From NCBI GenBank assembly GCA_023627715.1, contig JAMAHW010000004.1, positions 496,001-560,000 on the forward strand: a stretch of DNA of 64,000 nt, written 5' to 3'. Origin of the DNA: Periconia sp. R9002. Its lineage: Eukaryota; Ascomycota; Dothideomycetes; Pleosporales; Periconiaceae. The notes under the pieces are model-generated. The model was given only the letters and a program-made list of their open reading frames with translations, ran no database searches and was not told the origin of the DNA. Both the position numbers and the translations under genes were made by a program. Shown piece after piece: positions 12,721-24,609 of the stretch (position 1 is the stretch's first letter; each line of letters starts with the position of its first letter).

Positions 12721-14284
12721 ACGGAGTATTGGACGGAATGAATTGTGACTGGCCGAAGCAGGCATGACTGCGTATAAATGTTGTGTTGTTATTTTTTCAT
12801 GATAATAATAATGGGGATGGGGCAGGGTCGGTTGCCGACAGAACGAGGCAGTGAGGCTGAGGGGGCCGCTGCGGACGGGTGGCTGCAGGAAGGAGACCAC
12901 CCAAGGTGCCAAGTGTAGCTAGGGGAAAGGCAATGGCAAAGGCGTTCATGACATGGAAAAGCGTCAAAATCGGACCATCAACTCTCTTGAATGGTGCGGA
13001 ACGGGTACACCCGGGCCCTAGAATAGCGTCGCCGCAAGGTGGCCGCTTTACACTGCCCAACTGTTGCTCTGTTTGTTGTGGGTCTTCTATGTTTATTCTT
13101 CCCTACATGCGCGTGTCTACACCTGTTCTACAGATGATGCACACCCTCAACTATGTGCTCGTATGGCAGAGCTACTCCACCCACTTGGTATCCATGGGTG
13201 CGCGCAATCTTGACAGATCTGATTGTGTGTGAGACGAGGGATGAGGGAGAGTCCTTCTCGGGTCCCGAGATGGGCGCTTCAAGGGCACGTGACTGCGGAC
13301 CCAACATTGTACCGATACTTCGCGCCGCCAGTTTGCGCGTTTCATCAAACATGCAGTCCAGAAACTGCCTCGCGCTTAACGGTTCAAACGAAGCGTTTCA
13401 GCAGGCGTCGATGCTATTTGCACAGTGTTTGTGATCGTCGTCGCTTTTGCTATTGTTTCTTTTCCATCTTCTCGTCAGTTTGTCCTTGTTGCGAGCGACC
13501 TCTTAACGTTGGACCGGTATTACGGGCATACCGTGCTGGGCTGCTTAGACGATGGCACGCAGGCACTGTCGAAGAAGGCTCAGCCCTACTCCAAAGCAAA
13601 GATGACTACCACCTGGCTGCCAAAAAGGGTGTATCGACCCCTGCCGTCGCGTTCTGTTCTGCTAGGCCGTCCCCCAGAGGCCCAATCACTATCGCGACTG
13701 CGTCTAAGCGCCCACCCTTTCGGTCTGCATTTTTAGCATCAGCAGGGGTGTGACAGTAACCGTCGACGGGCCACTCACGTAGCCCATTTTGGCTGCTTGC
13801 GCTCAATTTTGAGAAACGCCAACCGCAGCCTTCTAAAACGATCGTGTACATGGCCTCCTCGATGCGGCGAGTACTGAAACAGGGTTGCTAATTCTCCGCT
13901 GGGAACTCTCGTGTTACATGATCTCACGGTTCCTTTTCCAGCGCCTGCAGATATAAGAGCTCCATTCACGCCTCGTGGGGTCCTTTTTTTCCTCAGAAAA
14001 CTCCTCAAACCCAAACAAACAAAAAATCATTCCCCATTCCTATTCTCTCGTTTTCCCTACTGTCAATTCATCCATCTACTATTCCTCTTCCGCATCTCAC
14101 TTTCATTCGATGTGTCTTTCCTAACTCTATTTCACATCCACTGTCGCCATTGCCTCTCCGCAGCATATTATCAATTCCTCCCTCGCTCTTCCTCTTCCCC
14201 TGTTCCGTTACTCCCCTATTCATATCTCATATCCTTCGTTTGAGCTACTTTATCCCTCCATTCGTTTTGATAGCAAGCCTCAAA
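12721..14284. other. Intergenic region and leader of the Myb-like gene
   Basis: No gene is supported. The last 350 bases are pyrimidine-rich (runs of TTCC, CTCTTCC and TTCATC), typical of a fungal promoter and 5' leader for the downstream gene. Open frames here begin at TTG or GTG and show no motifs. Confidence 0.5.
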
Positions 14285-14925
14285 ATGCCCAAGGTCGACA
14301 GAATCTCCACGTCCCATCACCGCAGCTCCTCTGTATCAGCTGTTTCTACAGCGGGCAGTGGCACTCGGAGCTCGGCGTGGTCGGCTCAAGATGATGAGAC
14401 CTTGATCCGTGCTCGTGCTCAGAACATGAATTGGAACCAAATTGCTCCCAAACATTTCCCTTCCAAGTCACCCAATGCGTGCCGCAAGCGGCATGAGCGG
14501 TTGATGGAGAGGCGCAAAGCGGAGCAATGGGATGGCGTGAAGCTTGAGCTGTTTGCTACCATGTACATGGAAAGCCGAGCCGAAATATGGTCCCCTCTTG
14601 CCAACCGACTAGGCGAGAAGTGGGAGACAGTCGAGCTGAAAGTGCGTCCCCCGTTGATTTCTTCCTCTCCCAGCTATCGAATTGCTACTAACACACCAAA
14701 TAGTGCATGGAGAAAGGCCTCAAAAACCTCATGCAGGTCTACCGCTCAGCCCAGAGGAAAGCAAACGATAGCGGAATTAGCATTTCCGACCGCGAGGAGG
14801 ACGACCACATTACGGGGCTGCACTATGCCCAGTATTCGGGCTACGCTCAGCAACCAAGGAGAGTGAACAGCATCCAGTCCATCCTCCAAACTACCTCAAT
14901 GGGATATGGACATCAGCCGTACTAG
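14285..14925 (+). CDS. Small Myb/SANT-like DNA-binding protein
   Basis: Two exons, 14285-14641 and 14704-14925, with a 62-base intron, encode 192 residues. The frame is open upstream of 14285, but that ATG (MPKVDRISTS) has a good context (CAAA before it) and follows a pyrimidine-rich leader. Residues about 35-82 form one Myb/SANT repeat: WSAQDDETLIRARAQ, then MNWNQIAPKHF, then SPNACRKRHERLMERR. This has the expected spaced aromatic residues and a basic third helix. A second helical segment includes W-PLANRLGEKWETVE and may be a divergent second repeat. The C-terminus is polar with Gln and Tyr. A nuclear DNA-binding role is likely; targets are unknown. The 3' flank is long and rich in simple repeats. 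Confidence 0.8.
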
Positions 14926-15361
14926 TCCCACCGCCATCTCTTTTTCGGATCCTCACCCTCTACTTTCTTGTTCTTCTTCTTCCTTTTTTTGCGGCCTCGG
15001 CCAATTTCTAGTTTTTACCTTGCACATGTTTCTTGTTTCTTTGCTCACATTCACTCTTCTCACGACTTTTACGGCCGCTCGGTAACTGCACCAATTCTTC
15101 CTTACTTCACCAACGCTGGTCCATCCATCAACGATCGCGCCAGTATCACCGCCACAACACCAAAAAAATCTAGCAAGGCCACCCGCCTGGAGATGGGCAT
15201 AGGCTAGCCCTTTTATCTTGGCCTCCACTCGCTTCTGCCTTATTCGTTTCTTGTTTGAATACCTTTAGGTCGCAGCATACCGGGCCGGGCTTTGGAGAAG
15301 TGAAACGGCGAAAGAATGACTATGGACGCTCATTTGATCTTCACGAAAGGACGGACAGGCA

Positions 15362-15379
15362 CCCCCCCCCCCCCCCCCC
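15362..15379. repeat. Poly-C tract, 18 bases
   Basis: An uninterrupted run of C lies about 440 bases downstream of the Myb-like stop codon. Such runs are prone to length change and to assembly error. Confidence 0.95.
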
Positions 15380-15664
15380 TATTTTGAACATTACTCTGGT
15401 CTCTTAGTGTTTATTTCTTATTTTCTATTTCCTTCTTTCCTTATGACCCTATTTCTTCATGCCCCCGTTATCCACTACCCACATCTCTTCTTTTTTTATT
15501 CCTCGTTCCTCCTATATTTCCCTTGGGCGATGTATGGTTTGGGCTACCACGGTACACGTGGGTTGTTGTACAGCGACGGAAGGAACGGTTCTAGATCTCG
15601 TTGTTTCCTGTTTCCTGTTTCCTAGTTTACTTTTATTTCCTTCTTGGACATTGTTATTTCATGC

Positions 15665-15684
15665 CTCTCTCTCTCTCTCTCTCT
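15665..15684. repeat. CT dinucleotide microsatellite
   Basis: Ten uninterrupted CT units in the intergenic region; a likely length-variable marker. Confidence 0.95.
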
Positions 15685-17795
15685 TTGGACTCGATTTCTC
15701 ACGTACTCTCTCTCACTAATTTGCATGTGTGCGCGCACCGTTGGTAGTTTGCTTGACTTGCATAGCGAGGATATGGTTTTCTCTCTCTACATCTTTCTCC
15801 ATTTCCCTCTTTTCAAGGGCTCAAGGTATGCATGATTTTTTTAACTGGTTGCGTTTAATGATATCCCACCGGAATGGTGAACGTTTTCTTTTTGCATTGC
15901 GAGCAATATATTTAGACAGTAGTAAATCACATATGCAACAACACGAACCCACAATGACAGTACCTTTCCTCAGCCTCCACCTCTATCAAGAAATAACATA
16001 ATGAACTCGCACATTCCCTGCTCTCCTTTCCCTCGGACAGATACCAAAAGCATAATACGATTTCGCAGCCTTGCATCTAGCGTGCGGCCTTAGTTAGCAA
16101 CCTGCCGTGTTGCACGAACGAGGCTGGCGGCGAAGGAGCAATCCATGCTTCACACAGCCTCCACACCGGCACCCAACCCGCGATGCAACTAGCAACAGCA
16201 AGAGTTAAAATCAATAAATTCGTGCATGTCGGATGAACATGGGGGACTGCTGTATGTAAGGTACGTCCAATGGGCCTTTGGCTACTTTGGCCTGCTCTGC
16301 ACTCCTCGGAGAGGTGGTACCTGGATGGTGATGCATGCATGCCTTTTGCTGATGGCAGATTGATGCTCACGCCCTAGGTAGGTACAAGTGTACATGCACG
16401 TCTCGCGCGTATCATGTTCAGACAGATCACCAGCAATCCTTGCCTGTGCATGTGTATCTGCATTACACACAGTCGTTTCTCTCTGGTGGCTACACAAGGC
16501 CATGGCAGGGTATTGACATGTTGGATGGAGCATGGCATGGTTCCCGCGGCGGCGCCGTGGTGCAGATGAACGGTTGCTTGCTTGACCCCACACACACCAA
16601 CAAAGAGCCGAACCGAGCCGCGAGCCCCGCGTTAAAAATAGATTGATGCCATCCATCCAATCCACAACATGTCACTGCTGTTACCCGCTACACTCCACTC
16701 CACTCTTCTGATTCTGCCATTGCCCGTCTGTCTGCGCCTATACAAACTCACGCGATCCATCTCCGGCCCTCCGACAATGTTGCTACCTCCGCTCACGTGT
16801 GCACGTTGAACCATTGAGAAGTCCGCCCCCCCCGGTTGAGATCTCGCGTGGGCGAAGCAACCCATCGAGTCTTGAGTTTGGTCGCTCACCGTTCAGTTCC
16901 TTTACTAAGTGGACTGGTAATCGAGTCCCCCCCACCAAACCAGCCCCAAACAAACAAACAAAAATCCCTGGTTCGAGGGATTGATTACTGTACCGACATA
17001 CATCTACATACCGTACATGCACACTTCACAAACTCTCCGTCCCAGCTCTGCTTGACGCTGTAGAGGTGGAGGCTTAGCATCGTAGCCTAGTTCTTTTTTT
17101 CCTCACTCTTTCGTCTTTTCTCACATCTCGTTGTCGCTTAGCCTAGCTAGACTAACCTCATTCCCACCTGGTCTGCGAGCTGCGAGCCTCAGGTACCCTA
17201 CCTGGCAAAAATCTATGACGCACTGCGCCCCAATTTTCTCAACCATTCCTTTTCCCCTTCTCGGGTAGCTAGGTAGCTGTGCCTGCAAGTACACCAACAT
17301 CTGCACACGACCTACCGTTTATCCCGCCGTTGCTATACAGGTGGGTGGTGTTCAGCTTACTTTGGAAAATCGATTCGCTGTCGCGAGCGAGCGAGGAGCT
17401 GCACGTGTGCGGCGCGGTGAGTGGTTATTTTAGTGCACGAACGACGACACGGAGAAGAGCGACGTTGGTTGGAACGCACAAGAGGGGCGTGACTTGGGAT
17501 CGTTGTTGGTTTACCTAGTGCTGTGCCGTGAGATCTCATGTGCAGTGGGAAGTAAGGCTTGAGTAGAGACTGTTTTATTCTTTTTTTTTTCTTCTCGAAG
17601 AAGGGGGGAGAGGAGAGTACATTGCGTGCATTGGAGGGGATTAGAAAAGAGATATACGCTTGGGGATCGAGAAACTTCGTACCCGATAGTCTACCGTGGA
17701 AAGCAACAAAAGGGAGAAGCAGTTCAGTTCAGCGACAAGTCGATACCGAACTGGACCGGCGACGAAATAAGGGGGAAAAAGGGGTGAAGTGAACC

Positions 17796-19127
17796 ATGCC
17801 CTCACCACGCACACCACGCCCACCACTCCTCCGAGTTCCCTACACCGACCCCTTTCCAGCACCGCGAATCATCCCCGCATCGGCCTCCACACCAGACGGC
17901 GCGGTCGAAGCCTTGGTCCGATTCCTCGCCCCCTCTCTCCCAGATGCTCACCATCCTCCTCCTCTTCGGGGCACCCACCACGCCCATGCCACACCTCACG
18001 ACTCCTCTCACGACGGCGGTCGAGAAGTCGGACGCAGCACCCTCATCCTAACGGGCGCCGGTATATCCGTCGCCTCGGGCCTGGCCGACTACCGGGGCGT
18101 CAACGGGACCTACACGTTGAACCGCACCTACCGCCCCATCTACTACCACGAGTTCTGCGCCAACCACGAAGCGCGGAAACGATACTGGGCGCGCAGTTTC
18201 CTGGGCTGGACCAACCTGAGCAAAGCCAGACCTAACATGGCACATTACGCTGTGGGCAGACTCGGAAGCGGCATCACTCCTCCTCCTCCTCCTCCTCCTT
18301 CATCATCCTCACCACTACCCCCATCAGCACCAGCAAAACAAACCTCCCAAGGCCTCAACCTCACCCGCACAGTAATAACCCAAAACGTCGACTCCTTCCA
18401 CCCACTCGCGCACCCTACGCTCCCCACAACCGAACTCCACGGCTACCTCCGCACCCTAACCTGCATCTCCTGCGGCACCGAATACCCCCGCGACGCATTC
18501 CAGCTCGACCTGCGGCGCTTGAACCCCACCTGGGCATCCTTCCTCGACGACATGCTCGCCAAAGGCGCTCTATCCTCCGAAGACCCCCGCGAGCGCGAGA
18601 AATTAGGTCTCAAGACGAACCCAGATGGCGATGTCGATGTCCCTGGGGCAAGGTACGAGTCGTTTCGGTATCCGCCTTGTCCTTCTTGCTTAAAAAACTC
18701 CTCCTCCTACTCAACTATCCACACCGACGCAGACGGCGCATACCTCCCTCCTCCTCCCACCTCTTCCCCCACCACCAACACCACAGCAATCCTCAAACCC
18801 TCGGTAACAATGTTTGGCGAATCCATCCCGCCCGCCCGCAAACTCGCCGCCGAACGCGCCGTCGATGCCGCAGGTCGCATCCTCGTCATCGGGTCTAGCC
18901 TCGCGACGTACTCGGCCTGGCGCCTCGTCAAGCGCGCGCGGGATCGCGGGATGCCCGTGGGGATTTTGAATGTTGGGGGGGTTAGGGGGGAGGAGGTGTT
19001 TTTTGAGGGGGTTGGGGAGGAAGGAGGGGACGAGGAAGGGGTTAGGGTTAGTGTTGGGGCGGATGTGGTGTTGGATAGGGTTGTTGGGGAGTTGGAGAGG
19101 TTGAAGGGCGGTGGTTTGGTTATATAG
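17796..19127 (+). CDS. Sirtuin (Sir2 family NAD-dependent deacylase), SIRT4-like
   Basis: A single exon encodes 443 residues from an ATG at 17796 (MPSPRTPRPP). The Rossmann NAD-binding motif GAGISVASGLADYRG is near residue 86, TQNVDSFH near 195 and the catalytic His in ELHGYLRT near 215. Two Cys pairs for the structural zinc are visible (CISCGTEYP and CPSCLKN), and the late NAD motif IGSSLATYSAW is present. The NVDSFH and ADYRG signatures fit class II sirtuins (SIRT4), which are usually mitochondrial. The N-terminus is rich in Arg and Pro and lacks acidic residues at first, so mitochondrial import is plausible. A Pro/Ser insertion (TPPPPPPPSSSSP) is coded by a CTC repeat at about 18278-18300. 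The last 160 bases switch abruptly to G-rich codons. Enzymatic specificity is not decided by sequence. Confidence 0.92.
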   Translation: MPSPRTPRPPLLRVPYTDPFPAPRIIPASASTPDGAVEALVRFLAPSLPDAHHPPPLRGTHHAHATPHDSSHDGGREVGRSTLILTGAGISVASGLADYRGVNGTYTLNRTYRPIYYHEFCANHEARKRYWARSFLGWTNLSKARPNMAHYAVGRLGSGITPPPPPPPSSSSPLPPSAPAKQTSQGLNLTRTVITQNVDSFHPLAHPTLPTTELHGYLRTLTCISCGTEYPRDAFQLDLRRLNPTWASFLDDMLAKGALSSEDPREREKLGLKTNPDGDVDVPGARYESFRYPPCPSCLKNSSSYSTIHTDADGAYLPPPPTSSPTTNTTAILKPSVTMFGESIPPARKLAAERAVDAAGRILVIGSSLATYSAWRLVKRARDRGMPVGILNVGGVRGEEVFFEGVGEEGGDEEGVRVSVGADVVLDRVVGELERLKGGGLVI

Positions 19128-20351
19128 GGGGAAAGGGGGAGAGGGAGGTGGGTAGACTTGGGTTTTCGACGCATGTATCATTACGTACTCATAGCAGCAT
19201 CCGTCATTTTTTTTTGGCATGGCAAAATGCATATATAGCATCAAACACGATAAAAAGCAAGAATCAAAACATGTAATTGTACAGGTAGAGTATCAGAACA
19301 ACGGTGGCAAGCAACACCAAATGTGATGTGAGTGGGTGGGTGGTTGGAGAAATACATTGATTACATAGGTGGTGGGTGTTTGTTTCGTCGTTTCGATACG
19401 TATCCATGGCAAAAGGCAAAGCAGCCTTCTTACGCTTCAAATGCGTTAATTAGCGTCAATGAAGCAGCTGCTGGCCCCCAAGATACCAAGAGAAAGAGAG
19501 AGGGACGAAGAGACGAACATGAATCTCGTCATCTCTTTTTCCTTTGCCTCTCTCCATCGTCGTCGTCGTCGTTTTGGAATGAAAACATGCACTTCTTCAT
19601 GTCATTCCCTTTTCCCATCATCCCCTTCTTCCTCCCATCATCTTCTATCCCGCCCCCCTTCCGGCCCCTTTATCCTCGCCGTGAATTCAAGCACATGAAA
19701 ACTCCGTAATCGCCCTCCCGACCAATCGCTTTTTAGAGACATGGAGAAGATAGAATAGAAAGAAGAAGGGAAAGGAAAGCAAGGAAAGAAGTAAACCTCG
19801 AACAATAGTGACTCAATTCACCGTTGGCTGCAATGGGGAATTGGTTTGCCCCACGCAGAAAAAAAAACACCGCCTCCCCATTAATCCCGTAGAACCCGAT
19901 GTACTTTTTTCGGAATGAAAAGAGCTGGCCGCTTTGGAAAACGCGGATGGAATTGGAAAATGACATGGAAAGGGACCAGGCTCGGTGGCCAGCAGAGTTA
20001 CAACGTGAATGCGATGCTTTCGCAAACCCGAGATGCAAAAGTAAAAACATCGAAGACGACAAAACGAATTCGACAAAAAACCACCTCCCGTGAAAACACC
20101 CAAAGGCTGTGAACCCGGATCTTGGCAACCAAAAAAGTACATCGGAGCTTTTCGTAGCTTCAGTAAAATCATACGTAAGGAGACATCGTGGAAATCTTTT
20201 AGTGTGGAGTAAGTGCGGCGGTAAGCCTCGAACGCGTACAGGTGAAAGGTGTATAGCACGAGCGCCGTAGAAAGGAGGAAATGGAATCGTCGCTAGGCTA
20301 GCGATGAATGATTCGCGAAGGGACGTGATGAGACGCATCATGTTTCAATAT
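19128..20351. other. Intergenic region between convergent sirtuin and phosphodiesterase genes
   Basis: This 1.2-kb interval lies between two gene 3' ends. No coding sequence is supported; it should contain both 3' untranslated regions. Confidence 0.55.
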
Positions 20352-23300
20352 TCATTCATCGCTGTTCAATGAACGTCCAGGGTCGCTTGTGGGTGGGGTT
20401 CGCATTTGGGAGGAGCTGCCAAAACTGGAAAGCTGCTTCTCCTGATCGTTGTTTCGAGGTTTTCTCTTGAAAAAGCTCTTCAGCTTGTCCGTCCGACTGC
20501 TCCGACCCGGGCTTGTAGCAATGGGAGACGTCTCTGAATTTGAGTTGGATACAGTAGGATGGAGAGTTGCGTCTTTTGAATGGCCGTTGGATTCCCGGTC
20601 ACCGTTTCTGAAATCCTTCGTGCGTCTGCGCGAGCTCATTTGACGCCACCAGTCAGATTTTCGTGTCGTATCTCGGGTCCCGTCTGATCTGGACATGTTG
20701 CTGTCCCCACTCATTTTGTTTGAATCCCAATGTTGCATTCTGGAGCCATCGAGGTTGCCATTGGCAGTTTGTGCGAGATCCATGTCGGAACGACGCTGGG
20801 AAGGAACGCGAGGCGCAGGAAACAAGGAGGAACCTAGATTGCAGTTAGAATCAAGTTTATCGCTCATGGACAGTAGCGAAATAGGCGACAAGGAGGACTA
20901 TCTTAGTCAAAATACATACCCTGATGATGCCTAGCATGGGATGGTGCCGTCACAGGCCGCACACCATCCTTATCCTTTGGAGTCGACTCAGAACTGGCTG
21001 AAAGATCGGTTTGATTTCCAGGAGACTTGGAGCGGATTTCGGAAGCGCGAGTGGGTTCCGTCCCAGATGCATCAGCAGCATTGGTCGTCTCCGTCACCAG
21101 TATAGCAGTCAAACTGGCGTCCCCACTTCCTCGGCGCGACTGGTTCTGGTTTTCACGAGAACGTCCACCGGAAATCCCGACACCAGACGAACGGCGTGAC
21201 CCTTTGTCAACCCCCATTGACGATCTTCGCGAGCCTGAAAAACCGTTGAGCGAACTGGCCGAGCCACGCCGGTCCGCGTTCTCCATGCTGACTGCATGTG
21301 AGGCTTGCATCGGTCGACCCAAGGGTGTTGTTGAGCTCGGCGCATCCGCGGGTTGCCTTAACGGAGGTCCAGAGAAAGGACTCGGTGTTGGATCCGTGCG
21401 AAAGGAAGCAGATAAAAGACCCAGTGACATTCTTGGGTTCTTCTTTCGCTTCTCTTTTTCCTCCTCGATTTTCTTTTCCCAAACACCGCCGTTGGCAACA
21501 ATCTCATCGACGGCGTAGCGCATAGCCGGTAAGATGTCTGCGACGGATTCGAAAAGGGGCCGCGCAAAAATATTCATGAATCCGATTTGAGATTCTCCGA
21601 GTTTGATTAGGTCGTCTTGAACGGGTGGGCCACCGAAAAGGCACGAAGGCATCTGCAGTTCCTGTTCCATGACACCTTGATTGCTGAATTCGTCGGTTAG
21701 AACATTCGCCCATTGTGCGGCTGTCTCAAACTTCCGTGCCTGGGAGATGTTAGCAAAGCGAACCGGCCATGTCGCGCAACCATGTGACTCACAACATTGC
21801 TGATGTCGGCGCATTTGATGAGTAGGCCACATGTGAGATCTTTATTTTCCTCGCATATCTTGACGCTCCAGCCGTCGATGATTCCTTTGTCGTGCGCAAT
21901 CTTTTCCTGTAAGTTGCCCAAATCGGACATGTATTTGAAATGCAATCCCATGTCTGTCGCCAAAATACTGTTGATCATGAGTTTCCGCATGCCAGCATCG
22001 GCGAACACTTTGGGCCAGTAGCGACGCAAGATTTGAGAGTAGGCGGCGCAATGGAATGATTCGAGCACAGAGCGATCATTGTACAATTGTGCGAGCGGTG
22101 CATTGAGTGCAACCAGGAAAGCGTTGTTCACACCCGGATGGCCGACGTCATGCCCCACAGCTGAAATCAACAGAGTGAGGGCATCCAGTGGTTTTAGCAA
22201 TTGGGCAATGGGAGATTGTGGCGCATCTCCGTTTCGTGGCGCACCAAGAGGATATGTGGGTAGTGTGCCTATCTGCACGAGGAAATGGAACAAGGCCTGC
22301 AGGACGTCGACAACGTGGCGGAAATTATGGTATAGTACAAACTCGTTGTATGCGGTCCGGCTCGCAAGCAGGAAAACAATCATTTCATCTGTACAATAAG
22401 TCAGCGATAACCACACAGAGGTCGTTGTGATGCACGCACCGTCCGTCATGCTCCACTGCTCTAGTCCAGGCATCTGGAGGGCGTGTTTCAGCATGAGAAG
22501 AGCGCCGTAAAGAAGTTCATCGTCTGTGAAATCGTGTGCAGAAAATGACCAAGTGCCGACTGCCTGTGCGATGGCCTCTTTTCGTTCTTCGGCAACATAC
22601 ACGTCACTGTAACGAAGAGGTCAGCACTGTCCAACAACAGACGAGCCTATTTGGAACCGACATACCTTGAATCAAAAGAATCGCCCACCAATTCAGGGTT
22701 ACATATGCCACTCATAAGGCTTGAAACCATGGCTTCGCGCAAATAAGCGTACGGTTTGGAGTCGTCGACGCCGACCCACGACAGCTTCCTATTGCGCTTT
22801 GTGGTCAAAAAACTCGCCTCTTCTCTTGCCACCTCTTTGTGAACTCGATAAGCGTGGACTACCAGCCCGTGGACGCTATCTTTCGATAGCGGACTGGAAA
22901 GCACGTCGACGGCACCGGCGTCAAGATAACGCACAAGGCGAACGGTGTCTGTCAACACCTGGGAGCCATGCACAACGGGCGAGGGTAATGTGTTGGAAGC
23001 CCACTCGCGGTCCAATCCACTCAGGACCACGACGGGAATGACCAGCTTGGAAAAGTTTCTCGATGCGATCTCTGAGGATATGTGGGTAAGAAGATGCATG
23101 CCATAGATGTCGTCTGGCTCGCCGGTATCCATGCGCATCATGCGTGTGGCGGTGGGAGAGGGGGTGCGAGGTTCACGCGATAACCGTTTGAGGCGCTGCT
23201 CTTCGTCGTAGGGTATATCTATCAACACAATGGTAGGCACATTGCTTTTAGCCGATTCGAGGATTTGGGATATCTTGGCTAAACAGGAGCTGCCGGACCC

Positions 23301-23572
23301 GCATATGTGGACTGTGAGCATGTCAGAGATGAAGGAATGTGGCATGACAAGAAAAAGCAATGGCTGGCACTACCTTGATTGAAGGTGGAGAGGATGCTCT
23401 CAACATTGGCGTGAACCTGGGCCGGGGGAGATTTGCCCAGGTTGAAGTAGCCCTGGTTCATATTGCCGGTACTGGTTGTCGCAGCCAGCGAGCTGGACAA
23501 GGTGTCCCGGCGAACATGTTCATCGTTGGCGCGACGGTCAATGTATATCACATTGCACGCGCCATGCTCCAT
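20352..23572 (-). CDS. PDE2: Class I 3',5'-cyclic-nucleotide phosphodiesterase, high-affinity type
   Basis: Six exons, 23572-23374, 23311-22666, 22606-22440, 22388-21793, 21739-20920 and 20833-20352, encode 969 residues; every junction keeps the frame. The catalytic domain, about residues 290-640, has YHNFRH (the HNxxH signature), HDVGHPG and the metal-binding Asp in LLIKCADISN, so it should hydrolyse cAMP and tune PKA signalling. Residues about 60-230 resemble a response-regulator receiver fold: LIDIPYDE at the phospho-Asp strand, VIPVVVLSG, then AGAVDVLSSPLSKDSV where a conserved Lys-Pro would be expected. The C-terminal 330 residues are Ser-rich, polar and probably disordered, with many possible phosphorylation sites. 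Assignment of the enzyme is firm; the receiver-like part is from pattern alone. Confidence 0.93.
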
Positions 23573-24517
23573 TGTCCCCAGCGTAGCTGCAGCGACCAGA
23601 CAGAGCGGTCTCTGCGGTTCGTGGAGCCTCCCACACTATGGGGAGGAAGAATGATGTCGTCGCAAAATGGGGGTTATGGTCGCGAAGGGTCTAGGCAGGG
23701 TCGGCGAGGAGGGTGGGCGTGAGCAGCGACACAGGAGGATGGTGGTGGGGAGGCGTCGAGAGGGTGGAGGCGAGTTTGCGACGAGACAAAGGCGAAAGGG
23801 TGGAATGCGATAACGTCGTCAGATGGCCAAGTGTGGGATTGGCATCGGCATGCAGTTGAACAGAGGAAGCTGCAAGGGCAGCGATTGATCTCAAGATAGG
23901 ATCTGAAACAGCGACGTCGAGCTAGAACCAGGAGAACCCCAGTGCAGAGTGGCTCGCACAGGCTCGCACAGGATTGGAGCGAGGCAAGACGAAAGACACG
24001 ATCACCGCCAGCGATGGGAGAAGAGGGAGGAGCAGCAAGGCGTGCGGGGTTGGAAGTATGTGGGTATGTATGGAAATGGAAGAGGGAGTGACGGGGGTGG
24101 GCGGCAGTGGAGTGGTGTAGCAGCGTTGTGATGCAAGGTTGGAAGTGAGAAGAGAGATGGTGGTGGAGGTGGTGGTAGTGGCAGTGGCAGACTGGCAGTG
24201 AGTGGTTGCTGGCGGGAAGCGGGAGGCGGAAGGTGGGAAGGATGGCGGCTTCCAGCAGCGGACTCGTGCCGAGAGGGTCGGGGATTGGGATTGGAAAAGC
24301 ACGCGACGCAAGACCACGCGAACAACAAAGAAAGAGGAGAAAAAGGGAAGGAGAGGAGTGGATAGAGGACAGGACAGGACAGGCGGGGAATGCAGAGCAA
24401 GCAATGCAGCGAAGCAATGGGGGAGCCAAAGGGCCGCTGAGCGAGGAGAGAAAGGGGAGTGGGTGGTGCAGCGTGCGCAGTGCAGAGTGCAGGCAGGCAG
24501 ACAGGCATAGGTGTCGG

Positions 24518-24540
24518 AGTCAGTCAGTCAGTCAGTCAGT
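24518..24540. repeat. AGTC tetranucleotide tandem repeat
   Basis: About 5.75 uninterrupted AGTC units lie in the far upstream region of the phosphodiesterase gene. Confidence 0.95.
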
Positions 24541-24580
24541 ACTGTAGAATGGGGAACCCACGCAGGGGACTCTCACTACA

Positions 24581-24609
24581 GGGCAGGGCAGGGCAGGGCA
24601 GGGCAGGGC
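24581..24609. repeat. GGGCA pentanucleotide tandem repeat
   Basis: Nearly six perfect GGGCA units. Runs of three G at regular spacing on the plus strand could form a G-quadruplex, but this is only a possibility. Confidence 0.95.

Larger units (their letters stand above)
14926..17795. other. Long intergenic region with simple repeats, upstream of the sirtuin gene
   Basis: Almost 2.9 kb without a convincing gene. It holds the 3' end of the Myb-like transcript, an 18-base poly-C tract at 15362-15379, a CT repeat at 15665-15684, several CCTAGGTAGG-like motifs (for example 16373-16383 and about 17265-17277) and a TC-rich leader before the sirtuin ATG. Frames on the minus strand near 16.3-16.7 kb show no domain. 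Confidence 0.5.

Noticed and set aside
13223..13753. 176-codon open frame on the plus strand
   Set aside because: It starts at TTG, is very rich in Arg and Cys, has no domain and lies in the leader region of the Myb-like gene.
16963..16982. Perfect short inverted repeat AATCCCT...AGGGATT with a TTCG-containing loop
   Set aside because: A seven-pair hairpin is expected by chance in 64 kb; no terminator, tRNA arm or gene end coincides with it.
23674..24429. 251-codon open frame on the minus strand upstream of the phosphodiesterase gene
   Set aside because: Its composition (Pro, Ser, His, Cys, Leu) is what a CT-rich leader yields in any frame, and overlapping frames are equally open; no motif supports coding.
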